Shown: piece by piece, positions 27,779-36,435 of the stretch
How positions within the stretch are numbered: the first letter of the stretch is position 1
Layout of the letters: the number at the start of each line of letters is the position of its first letter
DNA from: Streptomyces regalis
GTDB taxonomy: Bacteria; Actinomycetota; Actinomycetes; Streptomycetales; Streptomycetaceae
DNA length: 64,000 nt
Direction of reading: 5' to 3'
NCBI RefSeq assembly: GCF_001509475.1
Contig: NZ_LLZG01000209.1
Location: 17,255 to 81,254 of the forward strand
Translations under genes and position numbers: made by a program
The notes under the pieces: model-generated
The model's database searches: none
What the model was told of the DNA's origin: nothing
What the model saw: the letters and a program-made list of their open reading frames with translations, nothing else

Positions 27779-29413
27779 GTGGCCCGCCGCCCCCTCCCCC
27801 GCATCCTGAGCACAGGCAGCGCGCAGATCGCCCGGAACCGCGAACTGGCCCGGGCGCAGATCGCCCGAAGCCGGGAGCTGGCCCGGACGGCGGCCGACAG
27901 CGCCTCCGATGTCCTCCACCCGTTGATCACGATCACCCGCGGACTGCGCCGGCTGGCCTCGGCCGGGCGGCGCAAGTGGGCCGACACCTCCAAGGACAGG
28001 CGCGGACCGCTGCTGTTCCTGGTGGCTTCGGTGATCCTGGTCGTGGCACTGGTGCCGTACGGGCCGCTGCTCGCCGTCATCACCCTGATGGCGGCGGCAG
28101 CCTGGCAGGGCCGCGACCGGGGGCCGTCGACACCCAAGGGCCCCGATGAGTCGCAGACGGAGCGGCTGAGGTCGCTGTACGAGGCGCTGGTCCCGTACTT
28201 CTCCGCCGCCGAGGACCCGGCACCGCTGTACGCCCACGGCGGCGAGTGGGAAAAGGCCTTCCCGGAGTACGAGTTCGACGGCACGGGACGCGTCAGCAGT
28301 CTCCTGGTCCGCTACCCGGCCTACTTCACCGACGGCGAGGCCCAGGCCCGCGCGCGGATCGAGCACCTGCTGACCACGAAGTCCGGCCGTGGCCGCGAGT
28401 ACCACTTCGCCTGGGACGAGGAGGGCAACGAGCTCACCGTCACCGTCCTCGCCCCGCTGCCCACCGGCGTCGCCGCCCAGCGCTTCGTCACGAGCCCCGG
28501 CGAAACGGTCCTCGGCTTCACCGACCCCACCCAGGTCCAGCGCACACTCCCCCTCACCCACGGCGACCAGCAGCGCGACGTCCCGCCGGTCGTCTGGCGC
28601 ACCGGCATCCGCTCCACCGAGCCCCACCTGCTGGCCATCGGCCAGCCCGGCAGCGGCACCTCGACCCTGCTGCGCTCGATCGCCCTGCAGGCCCTGCAGT
28701 ACGGCGACATCGTCATCGTCGAGGGCGGCAGCACCGGCGAGTACGCCTGCCTGATCGGACGGGACGGCGTCCTCGCCGTCGAGTGCGGTCTGGCCGGGGC
28801 GCTGGCGAGCCTGGAGTGGGCGGCCACCGAGACGGAACGGCGCCTGATCGCCACGAACCGGGCCCGCCAGACGGGCAACCCTCCGCCGGAGGACACCAAG
28901 CGCCCGCTGTGGATCCTCCTGGACCGCCCGACCGTGTTCTCCCACCTCGCCGCAGCGGACGACCGCAAGGACCCGCAGTCCCTGCTCCAGGTACCCCTCC
29001 GGCACGGCCGCGCGGCCAACGTCACGGTGGTCCTGGCCGAACAGTGGGACAGCATGGACGCGCTCAGCGATGCCGTACGGCAGCACACACGCGCGCGTGT
29101 CGTGCTCGGCCCCGCGACGGCGCAGCAACTGGAGTCGGTCCTGGGCGCTCCCCCGCACACCACCCCGGTCGCCGACGTCCCGCCCGGCCGCGGCTACGCC
29201 CGCCTGGGCACGGGCCCGGTCCATCGCCTCCAGGTCCCGGCCACCCCGGACCCGTACGACGACGCCACGAGTGAGGCGCACCGGCAGGCGGTACTGGACC
29301 TGTTGCCGGCGCGGACGACGCCGGTGGAGGCGGAATCGCTGGGACGACTGGAAAAGACGGAACAGGAGCCGGAGCCTGTGCCGGCGGAGGCTGTGGCGGC
29401 CGAGACCTCGTAA
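27779..29413 (+). CDS. FtsK/SpoIIIE-like protein with altered P-loop
   Basis: 544 residues, GTG start. Basic helical N-terminus with repeated sequence (AQIARNRELARAQIARSREL), two adjacent membrane helices (GPLLFLVASVILVVALVPYG and LLAVITLMAAAAW), then an FtsK/SpoIIIE-type ATPase-like domain (about 260-500). The expected Walker A reads GQPGSGTST (288-296): the invariant lysine is Thr294. The Walker B-like strand is PLWILLDRP. The protein may therefore not hydrolyse ATP in the usual way. The C-terminus is acidic and variable. Possible roles include a membrane-anchored DNA- or protein-handling factor; no experimental analogue recognised. Confidence 0.75.
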   Translation: MARRPLPRILSTGSAQIARNRELARAQIARSRELARTAADSASDVLHPLITITRGLRRLASAGRRKWADTSKDRRGPLLFLVASVILVVALVPYGPLLAVITLMAAAAWQGRDRGPSTPKGPDESQTERLRSLYEALVPYFSAAEDPAPLYAHGGEWEKAFPEYEFDGTGRVSSLLVRYPAYFTDGEAQARARIEHLLTTKSGRGREYHFAWDEEGNELTVTVLAPLPTGVAAQRFVTSPGETVLGFTDPTQVQRTLPLTHGDQQRDVPPVVWRTGIRSTEPHLLAIGQPGSGTSTLLRSIALQALQYGDIVIVEGGSTGEYACLIGRDGVLAVECGLAGALASLEWAATETERRLIATNRARQTGNPPPEDTKRPLWILLDRPTVFSHLAAADDRKDPQSLLQVPLRHGRAANVTVVLAEQWDSMDALSDAVRQHTRARVVLGPATAQQLESVLGAPPHTTPVADVPPGRGYARLGTGPVHRLQVPATPDPYDDATSEAHRQAVLDLLPARTTPVEAESLGRLEKTEQEPEPVPAEAVAAETS

Positions 29414-29526
29414 GGTCGGCGCAGCCTGCGGGCAGTCGTGCCGCTGGGGCGGCGCCCGTCCCGAAGAAGGCGGCACCCGGCCGGCGCCGGGCGAGCGACC
29501 CGACCCCGCGTCAGCAGCAACGCCGG

Positions 29527-31026
29527 TCACGCAACGAACGGCCGCACAGACTCCCCCGCCCCACTCGCCCCGCTCTCCACCAACCGCGCCGCCGCCCCCA
29601 ACCTCACCGCGGCCTCCTCCGCCACCGCACCCCCCACGGTGAACGGCAACCGCACATACCCCTCGAAGGCCCCGTCCACCCCGAACCGAGGCCCGGACGG
29701 CACCCGGACCCCCACCCGCTCCCCCACTTCCGCGAGCCGCGACCCCGACAGGCCCCCCGTGCGCACCCACAGCGTGAGCCCGCCCTTCGGCACCTCGAAC
29801 TCCCACTCGGGCAGCTCCCGCCGTACGGCCGCGACGAGGGCGTCCCGGTTCTCCCGGGCCTGTCGGCGCCGCAGCTCCACCGCCTGCTCCCAACCCCCCG
29901 TGCCGAACAGCCAGTTCACGGCCAGCTGCTCCAGCACAGGCGTCCCCAGATCGGCGTACGCACGCGCGGCCACGAGAGAGCGGATCACATCCGGCGCCGC
30001 CCGCACCCAGCCGATCCGCATCCCGGCCCAGAATGCCTTGCTGGCCGACCCGACGGTGATGACGGTCGACCCGGCGGGGTCGAAGGCGCACACCGGTCGC
30101 GGCATCTCGAGATCGTCGTCGAACCACAGCTCGCTCATCGTCTCGTCGGCGACCAGCACCGTCCCCGCCGACCGCGCCGCGTCCACCAGCCGCCGCCGCT
30201 GGTCCTCGTCGGCCAGCGCCCCGGTCGGGTTGTGGAAGTCGGCGACGACATAGGCGAGCCGGGGCGCGGCCTCCCGCAGCACCTGCCGCCAGCGGTCCAC
30301 GTCCCAGCCGGCCAGGCCCTCGGCCATGGCGACGGGCACGAGCCGGGCGCCCGCCTCCCGCATCAGCTGGAGGATGTTGGCGTACGACGGCGACTCGACC
30401 GCGATCCGCTCACCGCGCCCGGCGAACAGATGGCAGATCGCGTCCATGGCGCCCATCGCCCCGGTCGTCACCATGATCTGCTCGGGCATGGTCGCAATCC
30501 CGCGCGCCGAGTACCGGTCGGCGATCATCGCGCGCAGCGCGGGCAGCCCGGCCGGATAGTCGCCGTGGGTATGGGCGTACGGGGGCAGCTCCTCCAGGGC
30601 GCCCTGGACGGCACGGGTCAGCCACGGCTCGGGCGCGGGCAGCGCCGCGGTGCCCAGGTCGATCATCGAGCCGAGCGCCTCGGGTGGCAGTGGCTCCAGA
30701 CCACGGGCGGGCAGCGGGTTCCCGGCCGGTACGGCCGTCCAGCTCCCGGCCCCGCGCCGCGACTCCAGGAACCCCTCGGTGCGCAGCGCCTCGTACGCGG
30801 CCGCCACGGTCGTCCGGCTCACGGACAGCGCGAGGGCCAGCTCACGCTCGGCGGGCAGCCGCGCGGCGACCGGGACGCGCCCCTCCAGCACCAGCAGCCG
30901 GATGCCGTCGGCCAGCGCCCGGTACGCGGGCGGGCGCTTGCTGCCGGGGCCGGCGGGGCGGTCCTGCTGGGAGGTGAGGAGCCGGGCGAGCTGCGCGGCA
31001 CCCACCGCAGAAGTCCACTGCGCCAT
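29527..31026 (-). CDS. MocR-type transcriptional regulator (GntR HTH + aminotransferase fold), YczR-like
   Basis: 499 residues from ATG 31026. N-terminal GntR winged helix (PAYRALADGIRLLVLEGRVP, then ALSVSRTTVAAAYEALRTEG) is joined to a fold-type I PLP-dependent aminotransferase domain with the PLP lysine in TVGSASKAFWAGMRIGWVR and the NPTG loop in VVADFHNPTGAL. MocR proteins sense pyridoxal phosphate or amino compounds. It is divergent from a YczE membrane protein gene 64 bp away, the well-known yczR-yczE arrangement, so that gene is the probable target. Starts further upstream would run into the promoter region. Confidence 0.92.
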   Translation of the reverse strand: MAQWTSAVGAAQLARLLTSQQDRPAGPGSKRPPAYRALADGIRLLVLEGRVPVAARLPAERELALALSVSRTTVAAAYEALRTEGFLESRRGAGSWTAVPAGNPLPARGLEPLPPEALGSMIDLGTAALPAPEPWLTRAVQGALEELPPYAHTHGDYPAGLPALRAMIADRYSARGIATMPEQIMVTTGAMGAMDAICHLFAGRGERIAVESPSYANILQLMREAGARLVPVAMAEGLAGWDVDRWRQVLREAAPRLAYVVADFHNPTGALADEDQRRRLVDAARSAGTVLVADETMSELWFDDDLEMPRPVCAFDPAGSTVITVGSASKAFWAGMRIGWVRAAPDVIRSLVAARAYADLGTPVLEQLAVNWLFGTGGWEQAVELRRRQARENRDALVAAVRRELPEWEFEVPKGGLTLWVRTGGLSGSRLAEVGERVGVRVPSGPRFGVDGAFEGYVRLPFTVGGAVAEEAAVRLGAAARLVESGASGAGESVRPFVA

Positions 31027-31090
31027 GATTTCCAGTCCACCTTCCCCGAATTGGCCATGGAGGGCGTTGCTTCCCAAGCCGCAGGGTGTC

Positions 31091-31807
31091 ATGCATCAGT
31101 CCACTACCACCACAGGGGGGCACGTCTTGTCCACGCAGGGGCATCCCACAAAGCGGCTCACGCAAGGGCATCTCATACGGCGGCTGTCACAGCTCTACGT
31201 CGGGCTCGCGCTGTACGGCGCGAGCTCGGCGCTGCTCGTCGAGGCGGGCCTGGGCCTGGAGCCCTGGAACGTGCTGCACCAGGGCCTCGCCGAGCTCACC
31301 GGTCTGACGATCGGCGTCGTGTCGATCTTCGTCGGCGCGGCGGTGCTGCTCCTGTGGATCCCGCTGCGCCAGCGCCCGGGCCTCGGCACCGTCTCCAACG
31401 TCTTCGTGGTCGGCATCGCCATGGACGGCACCCTCGCCCTCGTCCCCGAGGCGCACACCCTGGCCGTACGAATCCCCCTCCTCCTGGCCGGCATCGTGCT
31501 CAACGGCGTGGCCACCGGCCTCTACATCGCCGCCCGCTTCGGACCGGGCCCCCGGGACGGCCTGATGACCGGGCTGCACCGGCGCACCGGCCGCTCGATC
31601 CGCCTGATGCGCACGGCCGTCGAGATCGCGGTCGTCGTGACCGGCTTCGCCCTGGGCGGCACGGTCGGCGTCGGCACCCTCCTCTACGCGGTGTCCATCG
31701 GCCCGCTCGCCCAGCTCTTCCTGCGCGTGTTCGCCGTTCCCCCGGCATCGGACGGCAGCACGGTCGTTGCCACCGGGCAACCCCGGCGCGCGATACTGCG
31801 TCCGTGA
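31091..31807 (+). CDS. YczE-like integral membrane protein
   Basis: About 238 residues, five to six membrane helices (LYVGLALYGASSALLVEA, GLTIGVVSIFVGAAVLLLWI, VSNVFVVGIAMDGTLAL, IPLLLAGIVLNGVATGLYI, AVEIAVVVTGFALGGTVGVG). Belongs to the YczE/YyaS/YitT-like group, molecular function unknown, regularly paired with a divergent MocR regulator. The start may be ATG 31091 or a TTG about 12 codons later. Its stop overlaps the GTG of the next gene (GTGA, 31804-31807), so the two are coupled. Confidence 0.85.
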   Translation: MHQSTTTTGGHVLSTQGHPTKRLTQGHLIRRLSQLYVGLALYGASSALLVEAGLGLEPWNVLHQGLAELTGLTIGVVSIFVGAAVLLLWIPLRQRPGLGTVSNVFVVGIAMDGTLALVPEAHTLAVRIPLLLAGIVLNGVATGLYIAARFGPGPRDGLMTGLHRRTGRSIRLMRTAVEIAVVVTGFALGGTVGVGTLLYAVSIGPLAQLFLRVFAVPPASDGSTVVATGQPRRAILRP

Positions 31808-32574
31808 GCACCACGCGGATACGCCACCCCTACCTCGACCACCCCGGCCCGATCCCCTTCGCCCACCGGGGCGGGGCGGCGGACGGACTGGAGAACACCG
31901 TTCTGCAGTTCCGGCGCGCGGTCGAAATGGGCTACCGGTACATCGAGACCGACGTCCACACCACACGCGACGGCAAGATCGTCGCCTTCCACGACGCGAC
32001 CCTGGACCGGGTGACGGACGGGGCGGGCCGCATCGCGGACCTGCCCTGGGACGACGTACGGCACGCGCGCGTGGCGGGCAAGGAGCCGGTGCCCCTCTTC
32101 GAAGAGCTCCTGGAGACCTTCCCCGAGGTGCGCTGGAACGTGGACCTGAAGGCGGAGCCGGCGCTCCACCCCTTCCTGGAGCTGATCGAGCGCACCCGCG
32201 CCTGGGACCGCATCTGCGTCGGCTCCTTCTCCGAGGCCCGGGTGATCCGCGCCCAGCGCCTGGCCGGACCGCGCCTGGCGACGTCGTACGGCACCCGGGG
32301 CGTGCTCAATCTGCGGCTGCGCTCGTGGGGCGTACCGGCCGCGCTGCGCCGCTCGGCGGTCGCCGCCCAGGTTCCCGAGACGCAGTCCGGGATCCAGGTG
32401 GTGGACCATCGCTTCGTACGGGCCGCCCACGCGCGCGGGCTCCAGGTGCACGTGTGGACCATCAATGATCCCGATGCGATGCACCGGCTCCTGGACCTGG
32501 GAGTCGATGGCATCATGACCGATCACATCGACACATTGCGCAAGGTCATGGAGGACCGCGGCGTCTGGGTCTGA
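31804..32574 (+). CDS. Glycerophosphodiester phosphodiesterase
   Basis: 256 residues, the usual size. Catalytic and metal-binding motifs: PFAHRGGAADGLENT (HR...E), YIETDVHTTRDGK (ETDV), and AFHDATLDRVTDG (HD). Later WNVDLKAEP and VWTIND complete the GDPD fold. It would split glycerophosphodiesters into glycerol-3-phosphate and an alcohol; no signal peptide, so cytosolic. GTG start overlaps the YczE stop by 4 bp. Confidence 0.93.
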   Translation: MSTTRIRHPYLDHPGPIPFAHRGGAADGLENTVLQFRRAVEMGYRYIETDVHTTRDGKIVAFHDATLDRVTDGAGRIADLPWDDVRHARVAGKEPVPLFEELLETFPEVRWNVDLKAEPALHPFLELIERTRAWDRICVGSFSEARVIRAQRLAGPRLATSYGTRGVLNLRLRSWGVPAALRRSAVAAQVPETQSGIQVVDHRFVRAAHARGLQVHVWTINDPDAMHRLLDLGVDGIMTDHIDTLRKVMEDRGVWV

Positions 32575-32630
32575 CCCCCGTCCCCGTCTCCACCCGCGCG
32601 CGGGATCATCACGGGGAAGCGAGGGCGCGG

Positions 32631-34034
32631 GTGGGCACCGGAACCGTGCGAACCGAGGCGGCCGACGAGGCCGCCGGGCGCCGGCGCGAGCAGCGCGGCT
32701 GGTACTTCTACGACTGGGCGTGCTCCGTCTACTCGACGAGCGTGCTCACCGTGTTCCTGGGCCCCTATCTGACATCGGTCGCCGAGGAGGCGGCGGACGC
32801 GGACGGGTTCGTCCACCCCTTGGGCATCCCGGTGCGCGCGGGATCCTTCTTCGCGTACTCGGTGTCCCTGTCGGTGATCGTGGCCGTTCTGGTCATGCCC
32901 CTGGTGGGCGCGGCCGCCGACCGCACGGGCCGCAAGAAGCCCCTCCTCGGGATCGCCGCCTATGTGGGTGCCACGGCCACCGCGGCCATGTTCTTCCTGG
33001 ACGGCGACCGCTATCTGCTCGGCGGCTTGCTGCTGGTGGTCGCGAACGCGGCGCAGTCGGTCGCGATGATGCTCTACAACTCCTACCTCCCGCAGATCGC
33101 CCCACCCGAGGAACGCGACGCGGTCTCCTCCCGGGGCTGGGCCTTCGGCTACGCGTCGGGCTCGCTGATGCTGATCGTGAACCTGGTCCTGTATCTGGCC
33201 CACGACTCCTTCGGCGTCTCCGAGAGCATGGCCGTCCGCATCTGCCTCGCGTCGGCGGGCCTGTGGTGGGGCGCCTTCGCGCTCATCCCGCTACGACGGC
33301 TGCGCGACCGCAGGTCCGCCAAGGAGACGAAAGACACGAAAGACACGGCGGAGGCGAGCGGCATGGACGAGGAGGCGGCCAGAAAGCCGACCGCCCCTGG
33401 CTTCCGGCAACTCGCGGCGACCGTCCGCGACATGCGCCGCCACCCACTGACCCTCGCCTTCCTCCTCGCCTACCTCATCTACAACGACGGCATCCAGACC
33501 GTGATCTCCCAGGCGTCGATCTACGGCTCCGAGGAACTGGGCCTCGAGCAGTCGACGCTCATCGGCGCCGTCCTGCTGGTCCAGGTGCTGGCGGTGGTGG
33601 GCGCGCTGGCGATGGGGCGGCTGGCCCGGATCTACGGCGCGAAGCGGACGATCCTCGGCTCGCTGGTCGCGTGGACGGTGACGCTGGCGGCCGGGTACTT
33701 CCTGCCGGCCGGGGCGCCGGTGTGGTTCTTCGCGCTGGCGGCAGGCATCGGGCTGGTCCTGGGCGGCAGCCAGGCCCTGTCCCGGTCCCTGTTCTCCCAT
33801 CTCGTCCCGCCGGGCAAGGAGGCCGAATACTTCTCGGCGTACGAGATGAGCGACCGCGGCATGAGCTGGCTCGGCCCACTTCTCTTCGGGCTCACCTACC
33901 AGCTGACCGGAAGTTATCGGGACGCGATCATCTCGCTGGTGGCCTTCTTCGTCATCGGATTCGCCCTGCTCGCGAGGGTGCCGGTGCGCCGGGCGATCAG
34001 CGACGCGGGCAATCCGGTGCCGACAACGATTTAG
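32631..34034 (+). CDS. UMF1/Atg22-like MFS permease
   Basis: 467 residues, GTG start, 12 membrane segments. The N-terminal RGWYFYDWACSVYSTSVLTV (YDWA-N/S-like) and VMPLVGAAADRTGRKKPLLG are marks of the UMF1 MFS group related to vacuolar effluxer Atg22. A charged cytoplasmic loop (SAKETKDTKDTAEASGMDEE) sits between helices 6 and 7, and GGSQALSRSLFSHLVPPGKE is a conserved late motif. Substrate unknown, amino acids possible. It follows the GDPD gene by 56 bp. Confidence 0.88.
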   Translation: MGTGTVRTEAADEAAGRRREQRGWYFYDWACSVYSTSVLTVFLGPYLTSVAEEAADADGFVHPLGIPVRAGSFFAYSVSLSVIVAVLVMPLVGAAADRTGRKKPLLGIAAYVGATATAAMFFLDGDRYLLGGLLLVVANAAQSVAMMLYNSYLPQIAPPEERDAVSSRGWAFGYASGSLMLIVNLVLYLAHDSFGVSESMAVRICLASAGLWWGAFALIPLRRLRDRRSAKETKDTKDTAEASGMDEEAARKPTAPGFRQLAATVRDMRRHPLTLAFLLAYLIYNDGIQTVISQASIYGSEELGLEQSTLIGAVLLVQVLAVVGALAMGRLARIYGAKRTILGSLVAWTVTLAAGYFLPAGAPVWFFALAAGIGLVLGGSQALSRSLFSHLVPPGKEAEYFSAYEMSDRGMSWLGPLLFGLTYQLTGSYRDAIISLVAFFVIGFALLARVPVRRAISDAGNPVPTTI

Positions 34035-34117
34035 CGTTCCGAGTGAAAGGGCGGTAGTGTACGCGTTTGGCCTGCCAGGCGTACCGTTACTGCGCGTCAA
34101 AGATGCCGAAACGCTGG

Positions 34118-34141
34118 GTCACATCTGCTAGCAGATGTGAC
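34118..34141. repeat. Perfect 24-bp palindrome upstream of rbpA
   Basis: GTCACATCTGCT followed directly by its exact reverse complement, with no spacer. It is 84 bp after the MFS stop and 85 bp before the SigR-type promoter of rbpA. No U-run follows, so a regulatory protein site is more likely than a terminator. Confidence 0.9.
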
Positions 34142-34225
34142 AAACCGGGCGCCGGTGGGTACGACATTGGTCAGCAAGGCTGCGGCTACGACGGCGACGC
34201 ATCACCCGGAACGGGACACGGAACG

Positions 34226-34251
34226 GGAATCTTTACCGCCGACCGGACGTT
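34226..34251 (+). promoter_or_regulatory. SigR-type promoter of rbpA
   Basis: GGAAT (34226-34230), an 18-bp spacer, then GTT (34249-34251): an exact fit to the SigR (thiol-oxidative-stress sigma factor) consensus GGAAT-N18-GTT. rbpA is a known member of the SigR regulon in Streptomyces. Transcription would start near 34257, about 55 nt before the rbpA ATG. Confidence 0.85.
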
Positions 34252-34312
34252 GACCGGATGACGACGACAGCGACACCTGTCCTGTGGGCGACAAGCCCGG
34301 GAGGCACGATTC

Positions 34313-34687
34313 ATGAGTGAGCGAGCTCTTCGCGGCACGCGCCTCGTGGTGACCAGCTACGAGACGGACCGCGGCATCGACCTGGCCCCGCGCCAGGCCG
34401 TGGAGTACGCATGCGAGAAGGGGCACCGGTTCGAGATGCCCTTCTCGGTCGAGGCGGAGATCCCGCCGGAGTGGGAGTGCAAGGTCTGCGGGGCCCAGGC
34501 ACTCCTCGTGGATGGCGACGGCCCAGAGGAGAAGAAGGCCAAGCCCGCGCGCACGCATTGGGACATGCTGATGGAGCGGCGTACCCGTGAGGAACTCGAA
34601 GAGGTCCTCGAGGAGCGCCTTGCTGTTCTGCGCTCCGGGGCGATGAACATCGCGGTTCATCCCCGGGACAGCCGCAAGTCGGCGTAA
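34313..34687 (+). CDS. rbpA: RNA polymerase-binding protein RbpA
   Basis: 124 residues. RbpA binds the beta subunit and primary sigma factors and stabilises open complexes in actinobacteria. Seen: N-terminal tail (RALRGTRLVVTSYETDRGID), the central barrel with EYACEKGHRFEMPFS and WECKVCGAQALLVDG (metal-binding Cys/His pair as in the zinc-binding Streptomyces form), and the C-terminal sigma-interacting helices (ARTHWDMLMERRTREELEEV). GGGAGG is 8 bp before the ATG. A SigR-type promoter lies upstream and a strong hairpin downstream. Confidence 0.97.
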   Translation: MSERALRGTRLVVTSYETDRGIDLAPRQAVEYACEKGHRFEMPFSVEAEIPPEWECKVCGAQALLVDGDGPEEKKAKPARTHWDMLMERRTREELEEVLEERLAVLRSGAMNIAVHPRDSRKSA

Positions 34688-34737
34688 CCCCTGCGAGCTC
34701 CTTCGGGGCTCGGGCGGGTTGACCAGGCAATGCCTGT

Positions 34738-34782
34738 AACCGCGGGCGCTGTACGTGAAGTCGACGTACAGCGCCCGCGGTT
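34738..34782 (+). terminator. rbpA terminator hairpin (19-bp stem)
   Basis: AACCGCGGGCGCTGTACGT (34738-34756), 7-nt loop, exact complement at 34764-34782, then a short T-rich stretch. A perfect 19-bp stem about 50 bp after the rbpA stop. Confidence 0.85.
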
Positions 34783-34828
34783 TGGTGTGCCCAAAATCTC
34801 CTGTGCAAAAAATTGCTGTGCAAAAAAA

Positions 34829-34858
34829 GAAACCCGGCGCTCGGTGGCGCCGGGTTTC
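34829..34858. terminator. Bidirectional terminator between rbpA and fxsA
   Basis: GAAACCCGGCGC (34829-34840), 6-nt loop, complement at 34847-34858, with an A-run (34822-34832) on the left, giving a U-run for leftward transcripts from fxsA. Just to the left are two near-identical A-rich direct repeats (CTGTGCAAAAAATTG, CTGTGCAAAAAAAG). Confidence 0.8.
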
Positions 34859-34894
34859 CTTCTATGCCGCTATGCCTCTATGCCTGTCAGCGGG

Positions 34895-35449
34895 TCAGCG
34901 GGTCAGCGGCGGGCGCGGGCCCTCCGGCGCATCCCCCGGCTCGTCCCGGATGACCTCACCCTGCACGACCTTGCCGTCGGGACGGTGCATACGAGACTGC
35001 TGGTAGGCATCCCCGAACGACCCCGGGGTCGCCTCACGCAGCTTGCGGTCGAACGTCCGCTCCGCATAGCCGCTCAGGGCCTTCTGGACCGGTGGGATCA
35101 GCAGGAGCAGGCCCACCGCGTCCGAGATCAGGCCGGGCAGCATGATCAGCAGGCCGCCCAGCATCATCAGGCCGTTGCCACCGCCGCTCGCCGGGGTGCC
35201 GCCGCGCTGCAGCTTCTCGTTCAGCGCCTGGAAGGCGCGGCGGCCCGCCCGCTTGATCACCACCGAGCCGAGCACCAGGCCGGCGAGCAGCAGCAGGAAC
35301 ACCAAGAGCCCGCCCGCCGCGTCCGCGACCACGGTCAGCAGCCAGATCTCCAGCACCAGCCACGCCGCGATGCCCAGCGGCAGGAAAGTCCGCAGCCGGG
35401 AGCGCCGGGGCCGGGCGGGGTAGGTGGGGGTCGGTGCGCCAGTCGTCAT
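34895..35449 (-). CDS. fxsA: FxsA-family membrane protein
   Basis: 184 residues. Three to four helices: TFLPLGIAAWLVLEIWLLTV, GLLVFLLLLAGLVLGSVVI and GLMMLGGLLIMLPGLISDAV with LLLLIPPVQK, which is the FxsA pattern. FxsA in E. coli modulates F-plasmid exclusion of phage T7; its function in actinobacteria is unknown. The C-terminus is hydrophilic. Ends at a shared terminator with rbpA. Confidence 0.9.
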   Translation of the reverse strand: MTTGAPTPTYPARPRRSRLRTFLPLGIAAWLVLEIWLLTVVADAAGGLLVFLLLLAGLVLGSVVIKRAGRRAFQALNEKLQRGGTPASGGGNGLMMLGGLLIMLPGLISDAVGLLLLIPPVQKALSGYAERTFDRKLREATPGSFGDAYQQSRMHRPDGKVVQGEVIRDEPGDAPEGPRPPLTR

Positions 35450-35616
35450 GCGTCCAGTGTGCCTGGGCCCGGCTCAGAGCGGGATAAGGGGACGCCGACG
35501 CCGCCTGTGCGGTCGTAGGTGACGACTGTGACAAGTGTGACTGCGGGTCATGGGCCGACCGCCGTGACGGCTGGACTGGCGGGCCCGCCGCGGGCGGTGC
35601 CCCGACGGTCCGCAGG

Positions 35617-36435
35617 TTACGACTGTGACGGCCGCGACGGCGACGACGGCTTCGTGCGACCCATCAGCTTGCCGACCCGCTCCCGCGCTCCCCACGACGT
35701 GACCCGCCACAGGGCCTCGACCAGGATGTCGCGGCTCATCTTCGAGTCACCGAGTTCACGCTCGACGAAGGTGATCGGGACCTCGACGACATGGAAGCCG
35801 GCCTTGACCGCGCGGCGGGCGAGGTCGACCTGGAAGCAGTAGCCCTGGGAAGCGACGTCGTCCAGGCCGAGGCCCTCGAGGGTCTCGCGGCGGAAGGCGC
35901 GGTAGCCGCCGGTGATGTCCCGCAGGGGAAGATCCAGGGCGAGGCGGGAGTAGAGGCTGCCGCCGCGGGAGATGAACTCGCGGGACTTCGGCCAGTTCAC
36001 GACCCGGCCGCCAGGTACCCAGCGGGAGCCGAGGACCAGGTCGGCGCCCTTGAGGGCGGTCAGCAGGCGGGGCAGTTCCTCTGGCCGGTGGGAGCCGTCG
36101 GCGTCCATCTCGATCAGGACGCCATAGCCCTTCTCGATGCCCCAGCGAAAGCCGGCGAGATAGGCGGCGCCCAGGCCCTCCTTGCCCTTGCGGTGCAGGA
36201 CCTGGACGTGGTCGTCCTCGACAGCCAGTTCGTCGGCGAGCTTGCCGGTGCCGTCGGGGCTGTTGTCGTCGGCCACCAGCACGTGAGCCTCGGGGACCGC
36301 CTTGCGGACCCGGCCGACGATGCTCTTGATGTTCTCCGCCTCGTTGTAGGTCGGAATGATCACCAACGCCGTGCCGAGCGGCCCGAACTGCCTCCCCCGA
36401 TCCTGTGCCGCGAGGGTCCCGTCGCCGTCGTTCAC
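35617..36435 (-). CDS. Polyprenol monophosphomannose synthase (GT2)
   Basis: 272 residues from GTG 36435 (VNDGDGTLAAQ) behind AAGGGG. GT2 A-fold signature: TALVIIPTYNEAENIKSIV, VLVADDNSPDGTGKLAD and the DxD motif IEMDADGSHRPEELPRLL, then DITGGYRAFRRE and SQGYCFQVDLARRAVKAGF. It transfers mannose from GDP-mannose to polyprenyl phosphate at the membrane, supplying the donor for protein and glycan mannosylation. The apolipoprotein N-acyltransferase domain that is fused in some mycobacteria is not present here. Upstream longer frames look non-coding. Confidence 0.93.
   Translation of the reverse strand: MNDGDGTLAAQDRGRQFGPLGTALVIIPTYNEAENIKSIVGRVRKAVPEAHVLVADDNSPDGTGKLADELAVEDDHVQVLHRKGKEGLGAAYLAGFRWGIEKGYGVLIEMDADGSHRPEELPRLLTALKGADLVLGSRWVPGGRVVNWPKSREFISRGGSLYSRLALDLPLRDITGGYRAFRRETLEGLGLDDVASQGYCFQVDLARRAVKAGFHVVEVPITFVERELGDSKMSRDILVEALWRVTSWGARERVGKLMGRTKPSSPSRPSQS

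Noticed and set aside
30232..32574. A 780-codon + strand frame ending in the GDPD gene
   Set aside because: Its first 520 codons lie antisense to the MocR gene or out of frame with yczE. The GDPD domain starts at GTG 31804.
34118..34141. Palindrome read as a terminator of the MFS gene
   Set aside because: No spacer for a loop and no T-run on either side; better explained as a protein-binding site.
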